This document shows, one piece after another, positions 10,467 through 19,162 of a stretch of 64,000 nucleotides of DNA. The translations under genes and the position numbers were made by a program. Under the pieces are notes generated by a model. It was not told the origin of the DNA. It did no database searches and saw only the letters and a program-made list of their open reading frames with translations. Each line of letters starts with the position of its first letter. The first letter of the stretch is position 1. The DNA comes from an uncultured Latescibacterota bacterium (GTDB lineage: Bacteria > Latescibacterota > UBA2968 > UBA8231): positions 1,240,001-1,304,000 of the forward strand of contig OY282352.1 of the NCBI GenBank assembly GCA_958295495.1, written 5' to 3'.

Positions 10467-11735
10467 TTATTTGATTTGGACTTCGTCCAAGTGCAGGTAG
10501 TCTTTCACATCCGAGATGATCACCTCGTCGCCTTCGATTAACCCCTCCTCCACCTCGTAGTACTCGAAATTGGCAATGCCAACGCGCACCTCGGTCTTCA
10601 CTGCGGTTTGGCCACGCACCACAAAGACCTCGTGGAGGCCGGCCCGCCCGTTGATGAACGGCCCCCGCTTGAGGCGCAGGGCGCGGTCCTTGCGCGCGGT
10701 GACGATATAGGCATCTACCCGCTGATTGGGCCGCAGCAGCACATGCGCTGAATCCTCTAGCTCGACTTCGAGTTGGAGGATCCCACCGGCGGCCGTGGGC
10801 AAGATGCGGGCGATGTGGCCCTTTACGTATTCTTCTTCATTGAGGCGCAGGCGCACCCACAGCCCCTCTTGGAGCCGGCGGGCGTGGATATCGGAAACGG
10901 TGACATCGACGCGGAACGAGCTGAGGTCGGCGATGCGGGCAATTTCCTCGCCCTCGCTGATGGAAGCCCCGACCTCCGGCGCAATCGCCGTGAGTACGCC
11001 GTCTCTATCGGCCCGGATGTGGGCGCGCTCCAAGCGACGGCGGGCCTCCTCGCCCTCGCGCTCGAGGATGTTCATCTCCAAGTGCAGGGCTTCCAACTGG
11101 GCCTCGGTGGATTCGATGAGGGTGCGGCGGTCTTCTTCGAGTTGCTGCAATTCAATCTCAGCGCGCTGTTCTTCGAGTTGCGCTTGGCTCAAATTTTCCG
11201 CGGAGACCGCGCCGATACCCTGTAACTCGCGGTACTGGGCGGTGCGGGTCTGAAACCGCTGAAATTCCAGATTTTTCAACCGCCAGCGCGTGTCCAGATC
11301 GCTCAGCTTTTTGCGTTTGTCCAATTTGAGTTGGGTGCGGCGGTTTTGCTTGAGGGCCAGTTCTTCGGCCCGTTTCTCCACGTCGAGCCGCGCTGCGTTC
11401 AAGTCCAGTTCGACGATGGGCTGTCCCTGCTGCAACATGGCTCCCGGCTTTTGCAAAATGCGCACCAGCCGCGTCTTGACCGGGCTAAAGATGATCTGCT
11501 CGAACTGGGGTACCACCGTGCCCGAAGCGGTAATCGTCTCTTCCACCGCGCCCCACTGCACCTGTGCGGTGCGAATGCGGTCGGAGTCCAGCGCCGGCCG
11601 GACCCAACTGGGCAACCAAACAGAGAGCCAGAGGAGCGCAGCCAGTCCCACCACCGAATAGGCGATGCGTTTGCCGCGCTGCTGTCGCCGGAAGGCGGGA
11701 TCTATTGGGCGATCCATCGTGTTCATGGGGTTCAT
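10467..11735 (-). CDS. MacA/HlyD-type periplasmic adaptor
   Basis: Membrane-fusion protein of 422 residues. There is one N-terminal membrane anchor (about 26-46), a lipoyl half-motif, a long coiled coil (about 110-230, very rich in E, R, L and Q), the second lipoyl half (DGVLTAIAPEVGASISEGEE), then beta-barrel and membrane-proximal domains (GLIEGDEVIISD). It should connect the ABC transporter to an outer-membrane channel; no TolC-like gene is present in the window. It is first in the operon. A good Shine-Dalgarno (AGGAGG) precedes the ATG, and a sigma-54-like promoter lies 23-40 bases upstream. Confidence 0.9.
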   Translation of the reverse strand: MNPMNTMDRPIDPAFRRQQRGKRIAYSVVGLAALLWLSVWLPSWVRPALDSDRIRTAQVQWGAVEETITASGTVVPQFEQIIFSPVKTRLVRILQKPGAMLQQGQPIVELDLNAARLDVEKRAEELALKQNRRTQLKLDKRKKLSDLDTRWRLKNLEFQRFQTRTAQYRELQGIGAVSAENLSQAQLEEQRAEIELQQLEEDRRTLIESTEAQLEALHLEMNILEREGEEARRRLERAHIRADRDGVLTAIAPEVGASISEGEEIARIADLSSFRVDVTVSDIHARRLQEGLWVRLRLNEEEYVKGHIARILPTAAGGILQLEVELEDSAHVLLRPNQRVDAYIVTARKDRALRLKRGPFINGRAGLHEVFVVRGQTAVKTEVRVGIANFEYYEVEEGLIEGDEVIISDVKDYLHLDEVQIK

Positions 11736-11757
11736 ACCTCCTCTTGGCCACTACCTA

Positions 11758-11775
11758 AACAAATTCCGTGCCAAA
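11758..11775 (-). promoter_or_regulatory. Sigma-54-like promoter of the efflux operon
   Basis: On the minus strand the sequence reads TTTGGCACGGAATTTGTT. That gives TGGCAC, five bases, then TTGT, against the sigma-54 consensus TGGCAC-N5-TTGC. The only departure is T for C in the -12 element. It faces the adaptor gene that starts at 11735, and an NtrC-type enhancer-like palindrome lies about 70-100 bases upstream. Confidence 0.65.
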
Positions 11776-11828
11776 CCGACAAATGATTGTTTTTACTTGA
11801 TTTATTGATTTTGAGACAAGGTGTTTTC

Positions 11829-11863
11829 GTCCGCTTTTGAACACTCACTGTTCATTTTCGGAC
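11829..11863. promoter_or_regulatory. Extended palindrome, probable NtrC-type enhancer site
   Basis: A two-tier inverted repeat reads GTCCG-N4-TGAACA-N5-TGTTCA-N4-CGGAC. The two 6-base inner arms and the two 5-base outer arms are both perfect. Its centre (about 11846) is roughly 100 bases upstream of the start expected from the -24/-12 element, a normal distance for an activator of sigma-54. The regulator of the same unit (2004-3374) is the obvious candidate to bind it. Confidence 0.65.
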
Positions 11864-11941
11864 AGTCGTTCGGGATGGGAAGGACCTAGCAAAAAAAGGG
11901 CATCTACAAGGCCCCCCCTGCCGACGCAATCGGGGCGGAAC

Positions 11942-12745
11942 CTATTCGGGCCGGGCGACCCAGTGGCGGAACAAGGGCTGGACCGGGGCGGGCAGTTCGG
12001 CGAAAACGCCAGCGGGCAGCGACGGCACGACATTTTCCTTGATGCCGGTTTCTTCGGACAGGCGTCGGCGCTCGTCCGAGCCGGGGCGCAAGACCTCGAC
12101 ATTGAGCCACCAAGGGGCGTAGCGCACGACTACACAGGTGCGGGGTTGGCGCGAGCGGTTGGGGGCTGTCGCATGCCACAAGCGGCTGTCGAGCACGAGC
12201 ACGCTACCGGCTGGGCCGCAAGCGTTTACTTCCGTGGGATAGGAGGCCAGCGGATCGACGCCATTGCCGCCGGTGGGATTGTTCGGGGACCGGTGGCTGC
12301 CGGGGACGAGGAGAGTACCGCCGTTTTCCTCGGTGAAGGGTGCCAGCATCCACAAGGTGGTCAAGTGGACCGTCACATCGGGATACGGCGCGGGGATATG
12401 GCCGGCGTTGGTCTGGTTGAAGGGCCAATCGGCATGCCAGCCGCCGCGCTCGTTGCCCGGGTAGTTGATCGTGCCGGTGGTAAAGGAGATGCGCGGATGC
12501 GGCCCTAGCAGTGCGCCGACCAAGGCGAGGAGACTTTCATCCGCGAGAAAAGGCGCGAAGGACTGGTCGAAGTTGATCATGCCCGACAGATGGCCAATGC
12601 CGGGTGGGGCTGCGGGATTGCGGTGCGCCGCGACCGTGGCCTCGACGCTGCGGCGCACGGGTTCAATCTGGTCGGCTGGGATGATGCCTTTGAGGACGCA
12701 CCAGCCGTCTATTTTTAGGTGCTGAAAGAGTCGTTCTAACTGCAT
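11942..12745 (-). CDS. Phytanoyl-CoA dioxygenase (PhyH) family protein
   Basis: Fe(II)/2-oxoglutarate-dependent oxygenase of 267 residues, about the normal size for bacterial PhyH proteins. The metal triad is visible as H-x-D in GGWHADWPF and the distal His in RLWHATAPN. The 2-oxoglutarate-binding Arg is likely in SRQPRTCVVVRY. The core strand NGGTLLVPGSHR is typical. The substrate cannot be predicted; bacterial members hydroxylate many small molecules. The gene stands alone, 206 bases from the adaptor gene upstream region and divergent from the transporter at 12904. Confidence 0.9.
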   Translation of the reverse strand: MQLERLFQHLKIDGWCVLKGIIPADQIEPVRRSVEATVAAHRNPAAPPGIGHLSGMINFDQSFAPFLADESLLALVGALLGPHPRISFTTGTINYPGNERGGWHADWPFNQTNAGHIPAPYPDVTVHLTTLWMLAPFTEENGGTLLVPGSHRSPNNPTGGNGVDPLASYPTEVNACGPAGSVLVLDSRLWHATAPNRSRQPRTCVVVRYAPWWLNVEVLRPGSDERRRLSEETGIKENVVPSLPAGVFAELPAPVQPLFRHWVARPE

Positions 12746-12903
12746 AGCTCACTCCCTGTCATCGGCTATATATATAATAGAATAGGCTTTTGTCCGGGGT
12801 GGCAATGGACGCCAGCAGCAAGGGGGTGGCTTGACAGTGAAGGGGTGGTCGTGGAGTTTGGAGCCGGTGTAGAGCGAATGCCAATTTTTTAGGGGACCGG
12901 CGG

Positions 12904-13767
12904 ATGAGTATGGAAGGGGCACCGCCCCTCTGGTTATTGTTGCCGTTGCTGATGGAATTCGGCTTTGGGCAGTTGTTCAAATGGGCCACTCAACACCGGT
13001 GCTACGCTCCAACCGTGGTATCGACCAACTATTGGGTCCTATCTTTCATTCTGCTGCTCTACCTGAGTTCGACCGGACAATTGCACCTACCGGCCGCCGC
13101 GATAAAGGTCGGCGCAATCACCGGCACCGTCTTCATTAGTTCCATGCTGTTGATGATGCGCTTGTTGCGGACCTTTCGCGTGGCCTCGGTATTGACCGCT
13201 TTCCGCCTCGCCATCGTCGTGCCGGTGGGGCTGGGTGTGCTGTTGTGGGACGAGCCGCTGGGTGGCCTCCAACTGGTGGGCTTGGGCTTGGCGTTGGTGG
13301 CCGTTTTGCTGATGTCGCGGCACGCTGGGCACCATGCCAATGTTCCGCGCTGGATCGCCACGGCGCTGCTGATATTGATTTTTAGTATCCAAGGGATGAG
13401 TACCTCCTGTCTGCGCTGGGTGCATTACGCCGGCTTGGACGATGCGTATTTACAAGTGCTCATGGTCATTGGCTTTACCGCCGGGATCATTGGTGCCACC
13501 GCGTTGTTATGGGAGGCACGTCAGCGCATTCGGCGCTTCGATCTGGCGGTGGGGGCCGGCATCGGGGTGTACAATCTGCTCGCCTTAATGACCGTCCTGA
13601 TCTCGCTCAAGCACGTGCCGGGCACGGTATTTTTCCCACTGATGGGCTGCGGTGTCGTCATTTTGGACAATGTGACGGCACCGCTGTTGTGGAAAGAGCC
13701 GATCAGTCGGGCGGGCGTTTTGGGCGTAGGCGTGGGCGTGTTGGCGGTGATTTTGGTGGTTCAATAA
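12904..13767 (+). CDS. EamA/DMT-type membrane transporter
   Basis: Integral membrane protein of 287 residues with about ten hydrophobic helices in two similar halves, as in drug/metabolite (DMT) transporters. The first half ends with the charged LLWDEPLGGLQLVG loop and the second with LLWKEPISRAGVLGVGVGVL. These matching W-D/K-E-P loops are the EamA repeat signature. Whether it exports metabolites or amino acids cannot be judged. The start ATG at 12904 has a weak ribosome site; the ATG six bases later is an alternative. It is divergent from the PhyH gene, sharing a 158-base spacer. Confidence 0.8.
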   Translation: MSMEGAPPLWLLLPLLMEFGFGQLFKWATQHRCYAPTVVSTNYWVLSFILLLYLSSTGQLHLPAAAIKVGAITGTVFISSMLLMMRLLRTFRVASVLTAFRLAIVVPVGLGVLLWDEPLGGLQLVGLGLALVAVLLMSRHAGHHANVPRWIATALLILIFSIQGMSTSCLRWVHYAGLDDAYLQVLMVIGFTAGIIGATALLWEARQRIRRFDLAVGAGIGVYNLLALMTVLISLKHVPGTVFFPLMGCGVVILDNVTAPLLWKEPISRAGVLGVGVGVLAVILVVQ

Positions 13768-13953
13768 ATCAAAGGCGCGGATTGGCGACGAGATGTACGC
13801 CTGCGGCGGCAAGCGGGTGCGCTCGGAGAAGGAAAAGCGGCGTAACGTCAGTTTCTCAGACCGGATGATTCTCGCGGCCTCTGAACGGGCAGGCACCCGC
13901 CGCCGCCTTGGACCGGTGGAAGGGGCGGCTTGGGTGGAGACTGGAGTGATCTT

Positions 13954-16305
13954 ATGAAAGTGCTGCAAATTTTGCGGATAGATGCAAAAGTAGTGCAAAT
14001 TTTGCGGGGGATTCTGTCCTCCCGGCTGCGCAACGCCCTGTTCATCCTGTTCATCGGCGGCATCCTCGCCTACGGGGCCGGGTTCGCCGTGTACATGCTC
14101 GCCCGCTTCGATCTCATCAACCTGATCCGCGACGCGAGCAAAGACGACGCCTTCTATTACTTCCAGATCGCCCGCAACCTAGCCGAGGGAAAGTTCTCCA
14201 CCTTCGACGGCGGCATCACCCAGACCAACGGATACCATCCCCTCTGGCTACTGCTCATCACGCCGTTCTATTGGGTATTCGACAAGGAAGCCGCGCTGTT
14301 CGCCATCAAGGCGTTCGAGATCATGCTCATCGCTGGCGGCGTGGCCCTCGTCGCCGCCGCCGCCCGGCTGGCACACATGCCCTATATTCTGCTGTTCGCC
14401 GCGCTGCCGACGCTCTACCAGCACCACGCCTTGATTGCAGGAATGGAAGCGGCGGCAGGGCTATTCATGCTGGGCCTGTTCATGCTGACCGCCTGCCTCT
14501 TTGCGCGAAGCCCGGCGCGGTGGAAGTGGCCGCTGGCCGCCGTAGCCTTTGCCCTGCCCTACGTGCGCCTAGAGTACATCGCCATATCGCTGGCGGTCAC
14601 CGCCGTGCTGGGGCTCATTCCTCGGCACCCCGGAGGCGAGAGGAGGCGGTTCCTTCTCCCCTTGGGGGAGAAGGCTAGGATGAGGGGGTGGCCCGTGCTC
14701 GCGATGAACGCCGTTGCGCCACTGCTGGGCGCGGTCGGCGGCATCCTCGTGTACTTCGCCTATAACGGTCTGGTCTTCGGGGGCGTCACGCCGGTGAGCG
14801 GCGCGACCAAGCAGGCATGGTCGCAAGCCTGGTGGGATAACGAAGGCGGGTACAGCTTCGCGCAGAACTTCCGGGACATCTTGCAGGTTCCCGTCTTCAA
14901 CTACGAGCTGCAGGTCGCGCTGGAGGTCTGCGCCTACATCGTTCTGGGCTGGGGGTTCGCCCGCCGCTCCCGGAGTCGGGAGGACTGGCTGCTGCTGGCC
15001 TTTCTGATTGGCGTGTTCGGCTTGGCGGCCGGCCATCTGGCCAAGTTCGCGCAGACTGTTCTCACGATTCACCCTTTCCAAGCGGGGTGGAGTTGGTATT
15101 TCGTCCCGGCGTACCTGCTGATGGTGCTGATTGTTCCCGTACGATGTTACGTCGCCATTTACTTCATTCGCCGTTTCCTCGGCCCGAGGTCGCCCTCGGC
15201 GGCAAACATTCTGAGCGGGGGCATTGTCCTTGCGGGGGCGGTCTTCCTGTTTGCCAAGGCCAATTTCACCGAGCCGTTTCAGTGGGTTGGGCACCGGAGC
15301 AAGGCACTTACATTTACTATCTACGCTTGGCATTTGAATGCCTACCTGGCCACACTGGTTGCGAATCGCGTACTTCCCGAGGACAGCGTACTCGGGTCGT
15401 GGGACGCCGGCACCATTGGATACTTCTCGCGTTTTCCGGTAGTGAACCTGGACGGTCTGGTCAATTCCTACGATTACCTGCGCGCCCGCAGTCGCTACCC
15501 TTACTGGCAGGCCCGCAAGGAAGTAACCGAGGCCGCGTTATACCAGCGTTACGGAGTAACCCACTTCACCAACCATTATCGGGTCAGCCACCACCGGGAC
15601 GCCTTGTTGTTCGAAGGCCCGCCTTTTCACAATCCCTATGGCAAACGCCAAATCAAGCTCTGGCCCGCCGAGCCGCCGGAGACGTCATCGGGCGGGATCA
15701 ATCGTTCCGACTGGTTCTGGCAGCGGATGGAGCCGCACTTCGACTACCAGTCGGGCGATGTCGGAGTAATTGTGGACGGCCGGTTGGCGCAGGCGTTCGT
15801 CAGGAATTGTGCGCCGGACGACCTATCTGTGTGGTCTTGGGTTGGCGCAGCGGATGAACGGGTCGCCAAAGCCTGGGCGCAAACGCAAACGGGGTTGTGC
15901 GTGGACGCCGCCGTGCTGCCCCACAATGCGCTCCCGCCGGTTAGGGTTGAAACAATGCCGGTGGCCGATTACATCCGCTCCGACTGGGATGTGTATCTCA
16001 GCGAAAACAGCGAGAACAGTCTCATCTACGTGAAGGAGCCGTGCGGACCGGCGGACGTTGACGCAATGTTCTTCCTCCACCTAGACCCGGTTGACGCGGC
16101 CGACCTCCCCAGCCAGCGCAAGCAGTACGGCTTCGACAACCATGACTTCAGCTTTGGGTGGCACGGCTGGAGAGGAGTCGAGACATGCCGGGCGGCAGTG
16201 CCTCTCCCTGAGTACGACATCGCCGCAATCAGGACCGGCCAGTACGTGCAGGCCAACGGCGGCTTCGATAACCTCTGGGAGAGGGAGATACGCCTCAATG
16301 AGTAG
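13954..16305 (+). CDS. Large membrane protein resembling GT-C glycosyltransferases
   Basis: Protein of 783 residues. About ten to twelve membrane helices in the first 460 residues are followed by a soluble C-terminal part of about 320. The first external loop carries DASKDDAFYYFQIARN and TNGYHPLW, the acidic loop arrangement of GT-C enzymes that use lipid-linked sugars. An exact family cannot be assigned. ATG at 13954 with GGAGTG ahead is preferred to the TTG at 13930. Two oddities are present: near-identical 14-base motifs in the first 60 bases, and an in-frame REP-like hairpin at 14652-14674 that adds an Arg-rich stretch to a cytoplasmic or periplasmic loop. Confidence 0.65.
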   Translation: MKVLQILRIDAKVVQILRGILSSRLRNALFILFIGGILAYGAGFAVYMLARFDLINLIRDASKDDAFYYFQIARNLAEGKFSTFDGGITQTNGYHPLWLLLITPFYWVFDKEAALFAIKAFEIMLIAGGVALVAAAARLAHMPYILLFAALPTLYQHHALIAGMEAAAGLFMLGLFMLTACLFARSPARWKWPLAAVAFALPYVRLEYIAISLAVTAVLGLIPRHPGGERRRFLLPLGEKARMRGWPVLAMNAVAPLLGAVGGILVYFAYNGLVFGGVTPVSGATKQAWSQAWWDNEGGYSFAQNFRDILQVPVFNYELQVALEVCAYIVLGWGFARRSRSREDWLLLAFLIGVFGLAAGHLAKFAQTVLTIHPFQAGWSWYFVPAYLLMVLIVPVRCYVAIYFIRRFLGPRSPSAANILSGGIVLAGAVFLFAKANFTEPFQWVGHRSKALTFTIYAWHLNAYLATLVANRVLPEDSVLGSWDAGTIGYFSRFPVVNLDGLVNSYDYLRARSRYPYWQARKEVTEAALYQRYGVTHFTNHYRVSHHRDALLFEGPPFHNPYGKRQIKLWPAEPPETSSGGINRSDWFWQRMEPHFDYQSGDVGVIVDGRLAQAFVRNCAPDDLSVWSWVGAADERVAKAWAQTQTGLCVDAAVLPHNALPPVRVETMPVADYIRSDWDVYLSENSENSLIYVKEPCGPADVDAMFFLHLDPVDAADLPSQRKQYGFDNHDFSFGWHGWRGVETCRAAVPLPEYDIAAIRTGQYVQANGGFDNLWEREIRLNE
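14652..14674. repeat. REP-like hairpin element inside a coding sequence
   Basis: Perfect inverted repeat CCTTCTCCCC-TTG-GGGGAGAAGG, followed by CTAGGATGAGGGGG. This resembles the dispersed CCCTCTCCC-loop-GGGAGAGGGCTAGGGTGAGGG elements that usually lie between genes in many bacteria. Here it is within the GT-C-like gene and keeps the frame, coding for FLLPLGEKARMRG. Confidence 0.8.
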
Positions 16306-16455
16306 CGGCCCAAGCGCACTGATGAAGGGACCGACATTGAGCGAGCCACTAAAGGCATCCCTCGGTCTCATCCTGACCTGCGACCTGCCTGCCCTATGTT
16401 CTTCGTCTTGCGGATGGCCGACGCCAAACGGATGAGTTGGTCGGGCGCACGGACA

Positions 16456-17535
16456 TCAGAAGTGGTCGGGCGTCCAGAAGATGACCTCGCGGCGGGGGAA
16501 CCATTCCTCGAGCCGGCGAGCTTCACCGACTTCCAGCGAGATCCCCCGGGCGCGGAGGACGGGTTCCAAGTCGCGGCCAGAGGACTCGCCAAACAGGAGC
16601 CGACACAGCAGATCGGCTGGCAGCCGGCGGACCGAATCCGCCGCTTCGGGCACGGCCTTGGCGATTAGCGAGTTGGGGGCGAGGGGCAGAGCCATCATCG
16701 AGCGGTCTCCCGCGAGCCACAGATCGGCATCAGCGGCAGTGACCAAGGCGTCAACAAAGGGGTGGCTGTGGGGGATCGCGCCGTGGATTCGCGTCACCCC
16801 AGCCGCGGCGCACTCATCGAGCAGGTACTGCACGAGGGCATCGAGGGCCGGGCCGCTCTCGTAGGCGACTTCACGCACCTCGGCACTCTCCCAGTTGATG
16901 TACCCGCTGAGCCCCGCCAGACCACGGACGACGGCAGTGGGCAGCACGCCCCGCACGCGGGAGGGGGCGTAGTCCCAGTACGGACGCGGACGCAACAGGC
17001 TGCCACTGCGACCGGAGTTATGGCTCTGATAGAGTGCTACCGTCTCCTCCAAGTCGCGGCTCTCGTCAAACGGCAGCACCTCGAGTGCGGACCGCCCCGG
17101 CTGCGGAGGGCGGTGCAACTCGGCGTGAAATCCCATGAGCGACACACAGCACCAGCCGAGGCGTCGGTAGAAGCGCGCCGGGATTTCCGTGAACAGCAGC
17201 CCCAAGTCGTAGCCATCGTCGCGCATGTACTCGGCCGCGTGTGCCATGAGCCGCGTTGCCAAGCCGCGACCCCGGTAGTCGGGATGCGTGGTGACGCCGC
17301 CAATGCCGCCCATGCGGACGAGTGTGGAGCCGAGGTGGACCCAGCGGTCCCAGACGCGCAGGGTCGATGCGATGCGGCTTCCAACCACGACGACGGGCGT
17401 CTGCGACGGGCACCAAGTCGGATCGCCCTCAATGTAGCCTCGGTAGCGCTCGTGGCCTTGGGGGTTATGCACGGTGCAGAGCAGGTCAATTAGCTCGTCG
17501 AGTTCCGAATCGCGGATGGGGCGGATGGTATCCAT
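16456..17535 (-). CDS. GNAT N-acetyltransferase (Eis-like)
   Basis: Protein of 359 residues with an N-terminal GNAT fold. The acetyl-CoA loop is seen in GGVTTHPDYRGRGLATRLM (R/Q-x-x-G-x-G/A type, about residues 80-98), and FTEIPARFYRRLGW is the usual strand near the C-end of the domain. The remaining 200 residues resemble the second GNAT-like half and tail of Eis-type enzymes rather than a small single-domain GNAT. The acceptor is unknown. A GAGG ribosome site precedes ATG 17535. It is convergent with the GT-C-like gene. Confidence 0.82.
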   Translation of the reverse strand: MDTIRPIRDSELDELIDLLCTVHNPQGHERYRGYIEGDPTWCPSQTPVVVVGSRIASTLRVWDRWVHLGSTLVRMGGIGGVTTHPDYRGRGLATRLMAHAAEYMRDDGYDLGLLFTEIPARFYRRLGWCCVSLMGFHAELHRPPQPGRSALEVLPFDESRDLEETVALYQSHNSGRSGSLLRPRPYWDYAPSRVRGVLPTAVVRGLAGLSGYINWESAEVREVAYESGPALDALVQYLLDECAAAGVTRIHGAIPHSHPFVDALVTAADADLWLAGDRSMMALPLAPNSLIAKAVPEAADSVRRLPADLLCRLLFGESSGRDLEPVLRARGISLEVGEARRLEEWFPRREVIFWTPDHF

Positions 17536-17558
17536 GGTATCCTCGATAAATTAACCAA

Positions 17559-18332
17559 TCAGCGCCGCCGCCGCCGCCGGATCATCCGCAGCACCCAATA
17601 GGCTCCCAACGCACCGAGCAGGTGCTTGCAAGTATGACCGCTGATGACTCCCCCGAGCGCATAGAGGGCTTGGTCAAACACCTCGGCGGCTTTCGCAAGC
17701 AGATAAAACAGACCCGCGACGTAGAGATCGGCCCCCCGCGTGTACGGCGACGGCAGCAGGCGAACCATGAGGGGCACGAACAAAATCGGGTAGGCTTGGG
17801 CGACGATGTAATAACGGAGATCACCGGCCCCGGCCTGCTCGGTATAGTGCCAGTACAACACGCTGAAAAGGCCGAAGGCGATCAGCGGCAGCAAGGTAAT
17901 GATGCCAGCGCGCCGGTCTAGACGCTCGGTGATCGCAGTAGCGAGAAACGCCATGAAGGCAATGCTCAGCGGCAGGCGATCCCACAGGAGCGTTTCGTTG
18001 CTAGGGGCTAGGTGATAGTAAGCGGAGCCGAGGCCGACCAGCGCCACCGCGAGGAAGAGGATCTGATACGCCAGCGAATCGGCCGGGCGCACAAACGCCT
18101 GCTGCGCGGGGGCTGCGGCAAGACGGAACACGACGCCGAATCCCCACAGACCCACCAACAGAAAGGGCAGATTGGAGATCGCGTTCAGGCAATGGGGGAT
18201 GCCGAACAGGGTGCGCTGATCGGCGAACTGGTGATAGGCGGGGTCTTGCGGAATGGGTGGCTGCAAGAAAATGACCGTCCAGAAGACAATCGTCAGGTAG
18301 GCGAGCAGCCGGAGGCGGTGGTCGCGTTTCAT
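17559..18332 (-). CDS. Ceramidase-like (CREST superfamily) membrane protein
   Basis: Seven-helix membrane protein of 257 residues. The conserved segments GLGSAYYHLAPSNETLLWDR and, near the C-terminus, HTCKHLLGALGAYW match alkaline ceramidase/CREST membrane hydrolases. In that superfamily a Ser, an Asp and three His residues hold a catalytic zinc; here S, H and D are visible in the first segment and two His in the last. Its substrate in a bacterium is unknown, and lipid amide hydrolysis is only a family-based guess. The C-terminus is an Arg run. The start is 23 bases upstream of nothing else on this strand, so it is probably transcribed alone or with the GNAT gene. Confidence 0.8.
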   Translation of the reverse strand: MKRDHRLRLLAYLTIVFWTVIFLQPPIPQDPAYHQFADQRTLFGIPHCLNAISNLPFLLVGLWGFGVVFRLAAAPAQQAFVRPADSLAYQILFLAVALVGLGSAYYHLAPSNETLLWDRLPLSIAFMAFLATAITERLDRRAGIITLLPLIAFGLFSVLYWHYTEQAGAGDLRYYIVAQAYPILFVPLMVRLLPSPYTRGADLYVAGLFYLLAKAAEVFDQALYALGGVISGHTCKHLLGALGAYWVLRMIRRRRRR

Positions 18333-18611
18333 TTATATATCGCCTTGACAAAATTTTCACGACATGTACGCTAAATAAGTACATATCATAGGGAGAATCA
18401 AATGATTTTTATCTAGCGGGCGTCGGCCTATCGTCCTAGGTGCCGCCTGTGGCTGCGGTCTAGACTGCTCCTGCCGAGAAGCGACCTAGGCTCCATCCCA
18501 TCCCTTGGCCGACTCTCGATAACGCCCTTTCTTATTTTGAATATGAATGCTTGGAACAGGTTACAACGACGTGAGCAGCCTGATCCAATTGATCCGCTGG
18601 AGTAAAAGCTA

Positions 18612-19085
18612 ATGGAGTCTCTACTTACAAAACATAGAGTGACTGATTTTGAAATTATTGGTCCGTATAGGTTGCGTACCTTTTTTGAGGATGATACGTA
18701 CCAAGAGATCAACTTTCGCCCAGTCTTGGTGGGACGGATGTATAGTCCATTGAAAAAACTTTCCTTTTTTAACCAAGTTTGCTTAGAGGCGGATGGTGTT
18801 TTAACGTGGCCTAATGGAGTAGATTTTTCTCCAGACACACTATATCACTGGCCAGAGAAATTGCCTGTCCTGTTGAAGAATGCCAGAGAATGGAGAAGGG
18901 GGTTCAAAGCGAGTACTTCTTTGGAAGAATCACAGCCGATCCTTTTTGATTGGGATAAAATTAATGAATTAGTGGATAAAGATATAGAGCAGTATAGGGA
19001 GAAGATTCCCTATTTTTATAATTCAATAGGTCAACTTGAGTTGGACATAAAGGTTGCTAAACGGTTATATAGCAATCCGAAATGA
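18612..19085 (+). CDS. DUF2442-domain protein
   Basis: Small protein of 157 residues. The first 85 residues fit DUF2442 (VTDFEIIGPYRLRTFFEDDT, DFRPVL-like strand, FFNQVCLEADGVLTWPNGVD, then DTLY). Such proteins are usually encoded beside a DUF4160 partner and have been suspected to be toxin-antitoxin-like. The extra 70 residues are not recognised. The codon use and base composition are more AT-rich than in the flanking genes, suggesting transfer. A short frame just upstream (18543-18605) may be the tail of a lost partner. Confidence 0.7.
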   Translation: MESLLTKHRVTDFEIIGPYRLRTFFEDDTYQEINFRPVLVGRMYSPLKKLSFFNQVCLEADGVLTWPNGVDFSPDTLYHWPEKLPVLLKNAREWRRGFKASTSLEESQPILFDWDKINELVDKDIEQYREKIPYFYNSIGQLELDIKVAKRLYSNPK

Positions 19086-19162
19086 CTTGAGAGCTTTAGT
19101 GATAGTCTTTATATTAGGTATTAATTCGATCCTATTCCCCTTTTTTAGGAGCCATATTAGAA

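Noticed and set aside
18428..18838. 136-residue minus-strand frame
   Set aside because: It covers the 5' half of the DUF2442 gene on the other strand and has no family resemblance or ribosome site.
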